Shown here piece by piece: positions 44,134 through 55,440 of a DNA stretch of 64,000 nt. The translations under genes and the position numbers were made by a program. The stretch spans positions 16,717,764 through 16,781,763 of the forward strand of contig CM059972.1 of NCBI GenBank assembly GCA_030490835.1, written 5' to 3'. Positions within the stretch are counted from its first letter, which is position 1. Each line of letters starts with the position of its first letter. This stretch comes from Annona cherimola. Its lineage: Eukaryota > Streptophyta > Magnoliopsida > Magnoliales > Annonaceae. The notes beneath the pieces were generated by a model that worked only from the letters and a program-made list of their open reading frames with translations, had not been told where the DNA came from and did no database searches.

Positions 44134-44926
44134 GAATTTGATTGTGTTATGTGGGATAGGTTTTGATTTATCATCCGGGTGGGTTAGATAGAGAAAGTCA
44201 TGCGAATAACCTTGATGTGACCTAGCTAGGTACATATAAAATTTTACTACATTTCGCAATGCTATGAATTTGTTGCAAAATAGGCACCGATTTGCCAAAT
44301 GAGTGCTACTCGTTTGGTCGAGAGCGAGGAAATAAATTTTTTGTCCACTCGCTGTACTGGTGTTCGAAATCCATCGCGGGGATTTCAAACCAATTAGGTT
44401 GGGGGCATTTAGTTCCCGTTCAAAATATGTTGGGAGCTTATTGTCTCCGCTGTTGATATTTGAGAACTTGTGGTCTTGGTTTGGAAAAATTTTAAGAATT
44501 GTCTTCAAATGTAATATAAGTTAAGATATGATGCAAATATACTAATAAAAAAAGGACACCGATTCCATACAGTCCGTAGATGTATGAGATCGGCTTGTAT
44601 GATAAAATTAGTTGCATTAGAACTCTTGCAAGTAAGGCAAATGACAGTAACATATATGAAATGTATTTAATGTGAATTTTATTAGGATAGAGAAACTTGT
44701 AAAATTTGTGTATAGTTCACTCATCATTTTATATCTGAACTTGTCTTATAACGAATTTTATTAATGTTAATTTTTTATCGAGTCATGCACCATGGATAAC
44801 CATGGGAGGCGTAATGAAGCCTTTTCTTGTACCTAATTTCTAACATAAACCTTCCTATATACATTCTTATGTCAACCATTTCGTCATCCAAGTGACAATA
44901 TAAGTCTAAGATTTAGTTGGTCCATT
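44134..44926. other. Unassigned intergenic sequence
   Basis: Apart from a minus-strand open frame of 127 codons (44508-44125) with no recognisable motif, nothing is supported here. Confidence 0.4.
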
Positions 44927-45175
44927 CACTACAAGAAAATACATTTTTAGTCACCTTTACTAACAACAAAAAATTCTTGTTGGCAAGTAAAATACATTTG
45001 CAAAGGAAAATTTCTTTGCTTATAATCATACTTTTACAGGTAATAAAAAATTTTCTTACCTAGCAACTAAATTAAAATTTAGTTACTTAATAAAAAATCA
45101 TGGATTATTGACAACCATTACTGGTAAACAAGTTTTTTCTTTAGCAACAAAAATTTAAACTTTTTCTTAGAAATT
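44927..45175 (+). mobile_element. CACTA-like terminus and repeat
   Basis: It starts CACTACAAGAAAATACATTT, the standard CACTA terminal motif. It continues with short degenerate units built on CTTGYTGGCAAGTAAAA and TAGCAACTAAA. A related sequence occurs at 55187-55440. The opposite terminus is not clear. Confidence 0.5.
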
Positions 45176-45469
45176 TTAGTTGCCAAAAATTAAAAATTTT
45201 GTATTTATTATTAATACGTAAATGGTTGAATCTATTTCAACGAAAATGCTTGAATCTATGATTAAATAACATTTAACAGTTGCATAAAAAATAACATTTA
45301 TGAGACGTAATCTTTGGAAAAACCCCGCATAGTTATCTTCGTAATTTATAATATAAAGGCCATTGGAAATGGATGGTATAATGATGATAGTAGTAGTAAT
45401 AATAGTGACGACGACGACGACGATGATGATAGTTTTCAGACGGATGTAATTTTGAATTTGGCAACATTT

Positions 45470-45570
45470 AGGTTGTTCCGCCAAGAAAACATTAGGTTGT
45501 TCTGCGCATGTGATCGCATGTGATCCGGTAAGAAAACATTTAGGTTGTTCCGCGCATGCGATCCGGTAAG
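45470..45570 (+). repeat. Short direct repeats upstream of AKR-2
   Basis: Three imperfect copies of a ~35-bp unit with AGGTTGTTCYGCGCATGNGAT, with CCGGTAAGAAAACATT between them. They lie 130-230 bp upstream of the AKR-2 start codon and could be part of the former promoter. A (GAC/GAT)n microsatellite precedes them at about 45400-45430. Confidence 0.6.
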
Positions 45571-45634
45571 AAAATGACACAGCTTTCTCGATCGCGTTCT
45601 CTCGTCTTTAAAACTAGTCAACACGCGGCTGGAA

Positions 45635-45640
45635 TATAAA
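45635..45640 (+). promoter_or_regulatory. Probable TATA box of AKR-2
   Basis: TATAAA in the context GGAATATAAAGCTCG, 56 bp before the ATG at 45696. The spacing suits a short plant 5' leader. Confidence 0.5.
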
Positions 45641-46024
45641 GCTCGCCGCTGATCTCGATCTCGTGTATAGTACCTGCAACAAACAACAGATCGGTATGGG
45701 AAGAATTCCGGAGGTGGGTTTGTGGTGCGTCAAGGCATCAGGAGGCAAGCCCATGCCCCTCATCGGCATGGGCACTGCAGCCTATCCGTTCGCCTCTGGC
45801 GAAACCACGCGGTCCGCCATCCTCGATGCCATCCGCCTCGGCTACCGCCATTTCGACGCTGCTGCTCTCTACCAATCTGAGCAGCCCCTTGGGGAAGCCG
45901 TCGCTGAAGCCATCCGCCTAGGCCTCATCCACTCCCGAGACGACCTCTTCATCACCTCAAAGCTCTGGTGCAGCGACGCCCATGCCCACCATGTTCAGTC
46001 AGCCCTCCAACAAACACTCAAGTA

Positions 46025-46028
<4 letters not shown>

Positions 46029-46093
<65 letters not shown>
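46029..46093 (+). repeat. (CT)n microsatellite in AKR-2 intron 1
   Basis: An uninterrupted CT run of about 65 bp directly after the exon 1 splice donor. It is likely polymorphic and useful as a marker. Confidence 0.97.
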
Positions 46094-46098
<5 letters not shown>

Positions 46099-46615
46099 CT
46101 AGCTTTGCAGTCTGTCCATCCTAGCTATACACTGATGTAGGAATCTTGGGTTGGGCTATGTTGATCTCTATCTCATCCACTGGCCTGTGAGCTTGAAGAA
46201 CCCTGGAGTGTGTGAGTTGCCGTTCAACAAGGAGGACCTGGTTCCAATGGATTTCAAAGCCGTGTGGCGGAGCATGGAGATGTGCCAGAGGTTAGGCCTC
46301 ACAAAGGCAATTGGGGTCAGCAACTTTTCTTGCAAGAAGCTAAGTGAATTACTCTCAACTGCCGAGATTCCACCCGCAGTCAATCAGGTGCAGTGGGCGT
46401 CGCGAGCATTCATTCTTATTATTTACTAGTTGAGTTTTATAAAGATGGAGTTTTTCTCCCATCTTCTCATGCATCCATACATGATAAGACCAGAAATACT
46501 ATAAGTAATGATTCGGGATGCCGATTGTTGTGTGTAGGTGGAGCTGAATCCCGGTTGGCAACAAAAGAAGCGGAGAGAGTTTTGTGCTTCCAAAGGGATT
46601 GTTGTGTGCGCTTAC

Positions 46616-47069
46616 TGTTAGAAAAACAACCATTGATTAAATCCATAATCAATGCAGGATCTGTCTCATGCTAGAATTATCAAGAAATTAAAACCATAAG
46701 CGGAAGCGTACCTGAATCCATGGATGCTAATGATCTTTGGCTTAGGGTCTTCCAAGTTAGTGCACCCAGGTTTTGGAGAGTGTAGCTCCTCTTCCTTTCT
46801 GCTGATGGATGGCAGAGAGAAAACCAACCGGTGCATAACTCGGGGACCACAACCCATTTTATAGGAAGCCTAGTTTCCTATTTCCAATTTAGTCCATCAT
46901 AAAACTAGAAATTGGAATTTAGGCTATATGGTTTCTACGCATAGGAGATCCTGCTTTATTAAATGATTTAGGTCCATAAATCCTTATAAGATCACTTTTA
47001 TGATTTGGACCATTAATTTATGATAGCACATATATAGAAATAATATATGTATGTCCAGAAATTCCAACA
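46616..47069 (-). repeat. Copia-2 LTR (3' LTR on the minus strand)
   Basis: 454 bp, essentially identical to 53035-53488. The one difference I see is ATATATAGAAATAA here versus ATATATATAAATAA there. Confidence 0.95.
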
Positions 47070-47339
47070 ATCTCCCACTTGGACTACATGTATTTTATAA
47101 TTATATATATGACCATATGAGCTCAAAACCTTATGCTATCATATCAAAATCATTTCCGAACAATCTCGTCCATTAATTATGCCAACATAGAACCAAGGCG
47201 GCCTTTGTTACATTTATCGTAACTAGACCCATCCAAGATCACATATATCAAACATAACTAAACGACATAGATCAAGCATGGATGCGTAGCATGAAAATTA
47301 CATGTAACGTGATCTAACATGCCTATTTCCAACTGGTCC

Positions 47340-50100
47340 ACCTTATTTGGTGAGATCAAACCAATACCAAAAGTACTGAAAAATAAAAAATACTGAATTC
47401 TTTATTTCTGCAGAAAATATCCATAACCATAGTAAAGTGTCTAAACCAGAAAAGCAAATAAATACAAACTCCCACTTAACTAGCATATCATTAAATGATA
47501 CAACACCTGTGTGAGCAGTATGCTCATGAAAGACCATAAGGTGTTACTCTTAGTAAGCGGATCCGCAATTTTGGAGTTTGTCGCAATATGCTTTATAGAC
47601 ACTTTATTTTCCTGAATCCTTTCCTTAACAACCAGGAACATTGCTGAACTCCTGTTGTTGTTGGAATATTAGACTGACTACTAATTTATTGTCACGAAAT
47701 AACTTAAGTGGTCTTTCAATGTTATTTATATTTTGCAGCCCTGTGACAATATTCTGTAGTCATATTCCATAATTGGATGCCCCATAATATGCTATAAACT
47801 CTGTTGTCATGGTCGAAAAGCTATAAGTGTCTGCTAAGCACTTTTTCCTGATATAGCTTTTCCAACAAACAGATAAATATAGCCTGAAGTGGATCTCAAA
47901 CTGTATTTGCATCCAATAAAGTAACAATCTGAATACCAAATGATCTCTTACTTATATGACTTTCTGTATGTAAACATATAATATTTTATTTTCTAAAAAA
48001 AATGTTTTAAAAATCTGTTTGGCTGCATCTTAAAGATCCATTCCTGAATTACTTAAAATATCTGCCCAACATCCCAATAATGTACGCAGTAACCGAATAC
48101 ATACATCTTGAGATTCAAAACCTGAACATAAATCAAACTTCCCACTGCTAAAGCATAGGGAGTCTTTTGCATTTCCTTAGACTTAAAATCATTCTTGGGA
48201 CATTGATTTAGATAAAATTAATTTTGTCTTCCTTAGCAAGGAGGTATTCTTAATTTGCAATCCTGCATATCAAGTATCTTAAATATTTTCTTAATATAGG
48301 TATTTTGTAATAATCCAAGAATACATCTAGAATAATCTTGATATATCTGAATTCTTAATACAAAAGACATATTTCTTTTCAAAATTCTTTGACAAAAATA
48401 TCTTAAGTTTATGCAATAAACTTATCTTGATGTTGGGAAACAGTATATCTGTGTTAATCCCACTGAAAATATGATTACTCCCACTGAAATTATAGTATAT
48501 GCAATCATCAACCGAATTCATTTCAAGACCAAATGAAATAATAATTTGATGACATTTGCAATACCATTATTAGGAAACTTGCTTAAGCTTGTAGATGGAT
48601 CTTTTTATCTTAAAAACTGAAAATTTATTATAAATGTTATCTTTACATCCATTTACCATAGCTCAAGGTTAAAACCCATTATTAAAACCATTTATCTTGA
48701 AAGAAATTTTCAATAAAACCGGAGAGAAAATTTCTTTGTAATCTATGCCTTCCTTTTGAGTAAAGTTCATTGAGACAAGACAAGCCTTATGCCTTTCCAC
48801 ATTACCTTCCTTCTTGGTTTTAAATATCCATTTATAACCAATCAATTTTATACCTTTAGGTAATAGAATAGGCTACCAAAACATCATTGTCTTTCATGAA
48901 CTTAATCACATACTTATGGCATTAATCTACTTTTGAAAAGTTTTACTTTGCATTGTTTGATGAAATCGCCTTCCACCATTCCAATGTCATCCTTACGTAT
49001 TGGCAAAATCTGATGCAATCATCAGAAACCGCATTTTCCTTTCTCTAGTAGATCACTTCAATGACATCCATTCTTGAGGTTGTTGAGCTTGATCATCAGG
49101 AATGTCCTGTTTATCAACGATGTCTTATAGATTTCTCTTTAAAGACATAGTCCCTAACTATATCTCCCCCTCAAGCTCAATTTCCTCAAAGAATTGACAT
49201 TTTTGGTCTCAATAGAACTGAATGTGGGATCATAGGATTTACATCTTGATATTGTTCAGCATATCCAATAATATTTAAATTCAAAAGAAGGAACTAAAAT
49301 GACTATTTCCAAATGAATAAAAATAACTAAATTTATTCAATACAGAAATAGAAACCGAATTCCATTTAAAAAATGGTACCATATATCTCTTCTGAATTTA
49401 AATAAAATTTAGTTTTTAACAATAATAATAACTTAAATGACCATATAGCCTCAATAGTATTTGATTTGCTATCGCCTCCATCGATGAATCTTTCATCATC
49501 ATTTGGCCTTTTAGCAACTCAAGTAACCTCACATAGACACCCTTACATGAATAGCAATACCAAATCTATTCATAAAAAAAATGTGTCTTGGGTCTAAGGC
49601 TAAATTAATACTGAACAAACCAAAGTGAAAAATGTACCCATTATTAGTACAATTCTCCTCTATGTGTCCAAGAACCTGTCAAAAGTAATAACCAAATTTG
49701 TATTGGACCATCCATAGTTTATTTATCATTTTTCATGTCCTTAAAGGTACTTGCCAAGTGAATACTTTTAGTATATTCTTACTTTAATTTATTCTCCTTT
49801 TGCACATAATAAAAAATAAACTCATCAAGAGATCATTTATCCTTTTGTCAGTTATAATTAACTTTAAACTGACCAAATTGTGTTTAGGAGAATCAAAACT
49901 AAATGCACAAGCAAATCCGCTTTATCCTTAGTGCCTTTAGTTTCAAAGTAAGAAGAGATAAGTACTCCCTTATATTTCCTTTAACTTTATACCTTATTGA
50001 AATCAAGTTCGAACGAATCGTACTTGTTTCAGCTTTATTACCTTTAGCAATACTTTAGAATTTTCTGAATATAAATTTTGGCATTAGTTACCCTTTTGGA
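47340..50100 (-). pseudogene. Copia-2 pol remnant
   Basis: Minus-strand fragments remain recognisable. About 47900-47480 reads like the RNase H end (AFSTMTTEF-type, then ERPLKLF, with VFHEHTAHTGVVSFND at 47537-47343). About 48870-48700 reads YKWIFKTKKEGNVERHKA-like reverse transcriptase with FTQKEGIDYKEIFSP. About 49300-49150 resembles the integrase C-terminal segment (CQFFEEIELEGEI). Frames change repeatedly with many stops, so no functional protein can be made. Confidence 0.75.
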
Positions 50101-50409
50101 CATGATACCCCCTTGAAAGTTTTCAAATTTTATACTTTATAATCATAAAACACATGCAATTTTAACAATCTCACTTATTAAAGTTCCATTTTTCCTTATT
50201 GAAACTTTTAACCACAAGAGTAGTGAATCGTTCAATCCTTAGTGCATGGTTTAGATTCATAATGCCCAGAATGATCATAATATTTTATTTTCATTACTTG
50301 AACATGAAAATAAAACAAATATTGGCAGATATGGCACAAACAGATAAATTAACCAAAATTTGAACAAAACAATATGTTCACATAACTTTTATACAGAACT
50401 TTAGCAATT

Positions 50410-51430
50410 CAAATAATGGTAGGGCCCATCACAAGATACCTAGTACAACATTAATACTTAGTCTTTGGACAAAAGTATTAATTTGTAAGTGGTACTCTTG
50501 GTGCAGTGATCAAATATTGATAATAAAGTCCTGTCAAACAATAAGCCTTTCTTTGGACCGACTATTGTTCACATGGAATGCCTAATAATTATCACATATT
50601 TATCACCGCATATGTCTATGTAATCCGGCCAAATATTAATATTCCTTTGGGCCGATTAATATCCGCATAATTACATATCCACAATATTTTAGTGTAGTAA
50701 TCAAATATTTAACAATAAAATCCTGTCAAATAACAAGCCTTTCTTTGGACCGACTTGTTATTCACATGGAGTACCAAATAATTGTTGTATATTTATTACC
50801 ATAAGTGTGTACGCAATTCGGCCAAATATTAATCTTCCTTTGGACCGATGAATATTCGCATGAATTACATACACACAATTATCTTAATGTCTTAAAAATA
50901 AATTAACTTACACAAGAGAGGCTACTTTGGTAGCATGTTGTTGCAATCAATTTATTTTAAAACATTAGACATCCATAAAAATACTTGTACTATTATTTGA
51001 ATTTAATAAAAAATCCAAAATATTGAACTTATTTCTGAATTCCAAACATAAAACTTTAGTAAAAATTCAAATAATGGCAAGACCCATCACAAGATACCTA
51101 GCACAACATTAATATTTAGTCTTTGGACAGAAATATTAACTTGTAAATGGTACTCTTGTTGTAGTAATCAAATATTGATAATAAAATCCTGTCAGATAAT
51201 AAGCCTTTCTTTGGACCGACTTATTATTCACATGGAAAACCAAATAATTATCACATATTTATTACCACATGTGTGAATATAATTCGGCCAAAAATTAACC
51301 TTCCTTTGGGCCGATTAAAATTCGCATGAATTACATCACACAATCATCTTAATATTTCAAAAATAAATTAATCTACACAATAGAGGCTACTTTGGCAGCA
51401 TGTTGTTTCAATTAATTTATTTTAAAATAT
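50410..51430 (-). repeat. Direct repeats inside Copia-2
   Basis: The block at 50410-50690 recurs at about 51068-51360 (a ~655-bp period), and its second half recurs once more at about 50691-50890. Shared phrases include ATCACAAGATACCTAG, AAGCCTTTCTTTGGACCGAC, TTCACATGGA and CGGCCAAATATTAA. The CTTTGGNCCGA motif is present twice per unit in inverted context. It is non-coding and lies between leader and gag remnant. Confidence 0.75.
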
Positions 51431-51779
51431 CAGACATTCATAAAGAATATTTATACCATTATTTGAAATTTTAATTCCAAAAGATCCAAAAATAAAATTT
51501 TGCATGACAATTGGTTAATTTAAAATCTTAATAGAAAGCAATAAATTATAAACATATGCATTTATACATAATTTGCTTTCTAAACATTCATAAACCAACC
51601 ACATGAATTAATTGTAATTCAAACATTCGTATGCATATATGTTAATTTCACAAAAATAATATTTCTGGACCTATTTAGGTTAATCTGACCCTTCCATTCA
51701 ATCCAGAATGTCCAAAAATATAGAAAACCACTATTGGATCGTCCAAATCGGATAAAGGGATCATAAGATATGTGCATTT

Positions 51780-52560
51780 TAATTTGGACGGTTATTGGGC
51801 TGCCACGTGTCCTTTTCTGGTGGGCTGTACTGTGGGTGGGCTGAAACGGGCTTAACTGAATAGGCTGGGCTTTTAGATCTGGGCTGACTCTGCCTGGGCT
51901 TGAAAACAAGCCCGTCCAGACACAAGTGGGCTTAGCTTACTGGGCTGATTCTGGGCCTGCTTGAACTGGGCTGTTTCCACCTGGGCCCGTTTCACAGGCC
52001 TGCCCAGGTATAAAGGAGGAGTTTAGCTATGGGCCTGATGAACTGGGCTCAGGCCTGGCCCAGATCGAAAATTTCTGTGGCCTGTTTGTAATTTCTACAA
52101 AGGGGGCAGTTTGCAAATTTCTGCAAAGGGGTTTTATACAATTTATCTAGCCAGGGGGTTTTCTGTAAAAGTTCATCTCCTCCCTTAAAAACAAAAAACC
52201 CTAACCTTAGCTACCATTTCCCCATGCCGCCGCAGCCTACACAACTGCCCCTATGCCGCCGCAGCCTACACAACTGCCCCTATGCCGCCGCAGCCTACAC
52301 AGCCCACCCCACTGCCCCTATGCCGCCGCACACCGGGCTGCCTTGCAGCCGAACCCACTGGCCAAGCCGCTGTCGCCAGCAACAACCGCTGCCGCTGCTG
52401 TTCGCGACTAGCCCGGACGCTGCTGCCGGCTGCTCGTCTGCCGTCGGATTGTCGCCCCTGCCGGATCGCTGCTGCTCGCCCGCCAGCAGGAGCCGCTGCC
52501 GTTCGCCCGCGGAAAACAGAAACCCGACGACCAGCGTCCACGACCAGATGGGTTTCTGAA
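51780..52560 (+). promoter_or_regulatory. Promoter-like GC-rich module in the Copia-2 leader, opposite strand
   Basis: Plus-strand order: a cluster of GGGCTG/TGGGCC motifs (51830-52070), then AAAAAACCCTAACC (telo-box-like, ~52190), then ATG at 52224 and a Pro/Ala-rich open frame to 52559. That frame starts with 29-bp tandem repeats (ATGCCGCCGCAGCCTACACA, three copies, 52224 onward). TGGGCY site II motifs with a telo-box near the start codon are typical of plant ribosomal and housekeeping promoters. It may be a captured host promoter and first exon. An alternative is ordinary leader sequence, since the minus strand here is also open (52643-52266). Confidence 0.35.
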
Positions 52561-52617
52561 TCCAACAATGCTATTGGTTTGATTTTATTATTAAACAAAG
52601 ATGGCTTTCGTCCCTTC

Positions 52618-52750
52618 TGGTTTTCGTCCCTTTCATCAACCACTACTATTGTTTGTTTATTATAAAGGAAAGAGGAAAACGATAAAGCATGATTTCAGAT
52701 TCTGTCATTTTGCTTTTGGTTTTCGTCCCTTTCATCAACCACCAGTAGTT
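52618..52750. repeat. ~100-bp-spaced direct repeat in the Copia-2 leader
   Basis: GGTTTTCGTCCCTTTCATCA followed by ACCAC occurs at about 52618 and again at about 52719, so a short segment of the leader has been duplicated. Confidence 0.7.
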
Positions 52751-53019
52751 TCGCGGCTTCAAGGGAGCGTACTCTTGCTCGTTCGCGTGCAGCATCTCAG
52801 GGAAGTCGCACGTCAAATGCGCCAGTCCATGCACCGCAACGCCAACCGCAACCCAGATCTGGCATCCCAGCGGCAAACCCAATCTCGGCGGCGGTGGCAA
52901 AATCCAAGCAGCAAGGTTTTCCAATTTTCAGTTCTGAATCATTAATAAATCCATAACACGAATCTAACAGCATACATGAATTCGTAAATCTGAATCTCAA
53001 TAATCTAACATGAAGATTA

Positions 53020-53032
53020 GGCTCTGGTACCA
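53020..53032 (-). other. Copia-2 primer-binding site
   Basis: The minus strand reads TGGTACCAGAGCC, two bases after the LTR end. It is one mismatch from the TGGTATCAGAGC core complementary to plant initiator tRNA-Met. Confidence 0.85.
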
Positions 53033-53034
53033 CT

Positions 53035-53488
53035 TGTTAGAAAAACAACCATTGATTAAATCCATAATCAATGCAGGATCTGTCTCATGCTAGAATTATC
53101 AAGAAATTAAAACCATAAGCGGAAGCGTACCTGAATCCATGGATGCTAATGATCTTTGGCTTAGGGTCTTCCAAGTTAGTGCACCCAGGTTTTGGAGAGT
53201 GTAGCTCCTCTTCCTTTCTGCTGATGGATGGCAGAGAGAAAACCAACCGGTGCATAACTCGGGGACCACAACCCATTTTATAGGAAGCCTAGTTTCCTAT
53301 TTCCAATTTAGTCCATCATAAAACTAGAAATTGGAATTTAGGCTATATGGTTTCTACGCATAGGAGATCCTGCTTTATTAAATGATTTAGGTCCATAAAT
53401 CCTTATAAGATCACTTTTATGATTTGGACCATTAATTTATGATAGCACATATATATAAATAATATATGTATGTCCAGAAATTCCAACA
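53035..53488 (-). repeat. Copia-2 LTR (5' LTR on the minus strand)
   Basis: 454 bp. On the minus strand it starts TGTTGGAATTTCTGGAC and ends TTTCTAACA, next to the primer-binding site. It would carry the element's promoter. Confidence 0.95.
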
Positions 53489-54093
53489 CTTACTCCCCAT
53501 TGGGTGGAAAAGCTACACACCTTGGGGCTCCAGCAATGTTATGGACAATGCTGTGCTTAAAGACATTGCCCAAGCAAAGGGAAAGTCAATTGCTCAGGTG
53601 ATACTCATGATACTCATTTTCATGAAATCGTGGTGTTTTGAGACGGGGACTAAATATAAACAAAGCAGGTTAAAATGGGCATAGAGATCCAAAACCAATT
53701 CGTAATTAGCAAAACGCTTCTCCCAATGTCTGTCCCCTTTAACTTATCTTCTGCTAATTTCTTTATTCACAAAACTGACGAAAGGAACTTCCGCTAATTG
53801 ATGAATATATTGTTATTGGGACCTTAAAAACAATGGCTCAAATTAAACGTGGTTCGCATGTGTATAGAGCTTTCTATACCGCCAGAGCACCAAAATCCAG
53901 CTGCACACCCAAACACTGAAACACTCGACTAGCAGGGCCACGATTTCCAGGTTTGCCTTGCTTGGCGCGCACACACTCCAAAGCACCGAAGCCATCTTAG
54001 CAAAGCCAAAGAACGCGGATCGAAACTGGTGGTCACTGCGCCCTCGATCCAGCCCAGCCAGGGGTGTGAACTTGTCGGTTGTACAAGTTGGGG

Positions 54094-54300
54094 ACTGATT
54101 TTCAAAAATCAAAAAATAAAAAATGCTATTAATTTTCAAAAATTAAAAATAAATATTTAAAATACTCCAAAAATGGAAAAAATTGATACATATGTTAAAT
54201 ACATTTAGATTAACACTTGTATAAAAAAAAAATTTAAAAATAAAAAAATGAATGACGACTTCAGTGCACCTGGCACCCGGGTGCACGGGATCGGAACCCC
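54094..54300 (-). mobile_element. Partial fold-back element in AKR-2 intron 3
   Basis: It resembles one arm of the fold-back element at 63399-63808. It starts ACTGATTTTCAAAAAT, contains AATACTCCAAAAATGG and GTTAAATACATTTAG, and ends in a GC-rich terminus CACCCGGGTGCACGGGATCG plus GAACCCC. The other arm is missing. Confidence 0.5.
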
Positions 54301-55186
54301 ATATCGCTGGGCTGTCAAATCGCTGAGTCAAGTTCAACATGTCTAGTTTTTCCTTTTTGCAATTTTTTTGAAAAATTAAGCGAATACCAAAATTTAGCTC
54401 ATTGCAATATTAATCCTATTTTTTCACAATTACTAAAGGACAATTGAAAAGATAGAAATCCCCAAACTTAGTCTGTCTAATCTCTGCTAAGCCTAGTTAG
54501 TTTGGTACAATTTTTTTTTAATCAATTCACTTTTCCTGTGCTTCCCCGTTCCTAAAGAAGAGCAAAGCCCTTAAAATCTGAATTAACACATGATTTAGAA
54601 ATCTCTTTCATGTGTTCTGCTTTATTGTAATCAAGAGTTTTCCTCCATAATGAAGATGTAATCAAGGTCTTGACTAGGGATGTGAACATGTAATTTTTTC
54701 AAATATTACAATGTCTTTTATTGAAAAGGTAAGATGTCAATAGAACCGTATTTCATCTTTTTTCTTGTTAACTTGTATAGGTTTCGTTGAGGTGGGTACT
54801 CGAGCAAGGCGTTCCCATTCTGGTTAAGAGCTTCAATAAGGAAAGATTGAAGGAGAACCTTGAAATTTTGAACTGGTCTCTCACCGAAGAAGAGCTGAAA
54901 AAGATCGGTCAAATCCCACAACAGAGGGGATACCCTGCTTTGCATTTCGTATCAAATTGTGGGCCATTCAAAACAGTGGAGGAACTATGGGATGGCGAAA
55001 TATGACAAGCTAGTAATATATGTTAATGTGCTCCATTTATAATAAAGCACAATAAAATAATTAATGTGAGTTTTACATCCAACAAATGGAGTTGAACCAT
55101 TTACCATTTGTCTTCCTTAATTAAGAATTATGATCTGTTTGCTAGTTTTAATTATGTCGTATAATTGTAGACCTTTTTTAAGGCAC

Positions 55187-55440
55187 ATACTACGAGAAAA
55201 AAATATTTTTTCGCAACTCTTGTTAGTAAAAGAAAATCTTTATTAGCAAGAAAAATGCATATGTAAGGAAAATCTGTCATGCTTATGATGATGCTTTTAC
55301 TAGCAAGAAGAAATTTTCTTGCTTTTGATGATGCATTCATAGGCAAGAAAAACTTTCCTTGCTTATAGTAATGTTTTACCAACTAAATAACAACTTGGTT
55401 GCCTAAACACATAAATCAGGAATTAGTGGCAACTAAAATT
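55187..55440 (+). mobile_element. CACTA-like repeat, second copy
   Basis: It starts TACTACGAGAAAAAAATA and has internal short units (CAAGAAAAATGCATAT, TTGCTTNTGATGATGC) like those at 44927-45175. It lies just downstream of the AKR-2 stop. Confidence 0.45.

Larger units (their letters stand above)
46616..53488 (-). mobile_element. Copia-2: young, coding-defective Ty1/copia element inside AKR-2
   Basis: Minus-strand orientation. Two 454-bp LTRs (46616-47069 and 53035-53488) both run TGTTAG to CCAACA on the plus strand. A 5-bp target duplication CTTAC lies at 46611-46615 and 53489-53493. Next to the 53035 LTR the minus strand has TGGTACCAGAGCC (53032-53020), a primer-binding site matching the initiator tRNA-Met type used by copia. 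The polypurine tract CCAAGTGGGAGAT abuts the other LTR (47082-47070). By eye the LTRs differ at one base, so insertion was very recent, yet the interior has no intact gag-pol frame. It must have been copied with proteins supplied in trans. Confidence 0.95.
45696..55005 (+). pseudogene. AKR-2: aldo-keto reductase, AKR4-like, split by a copia insertion in exon 3
   Basis: Four exons. Exon 1 is 45696-46021 (MGRIPEV start; [18 protein letters not shown]). Exon 2 is 46141-46387 ([23 protein letters not shown]). Exon 3 is 46538-46615 (VELNPGWQQKKRREFCASKG to CAY), then resumes at 53494-53597 after a 6873-bp retrotransposon and its 5-bp target duplication. Exon 4 is 54781-55005 ([20 protein letters not shown] to [13 protein letters not shown]). 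All introns are GT-AG at positions matching AKR-1. Catalytic Asp, Tyr, Lys and His codons are intact. The insertion brings a TAG two codons past the junction. The resumed exon 3 also has an apparent extra CA dinucleotide (GCTACACACCTTGG) that shifts SPLGGKA out of frame with TPWGSSNVMDN. The gene cannot make full-length enzyme; the truncated product would lack much of the cofactor-binding half. Confidence 0.93.

Noticed and set aside
52266..52643. 125-codon minus-strand ORF as the gag protein of Copia-2
   Set aside because: It is Arg/Ala-rich with no gag or zinc-knuckle motif, and lies in the leader over GC-rich tandem repeats.
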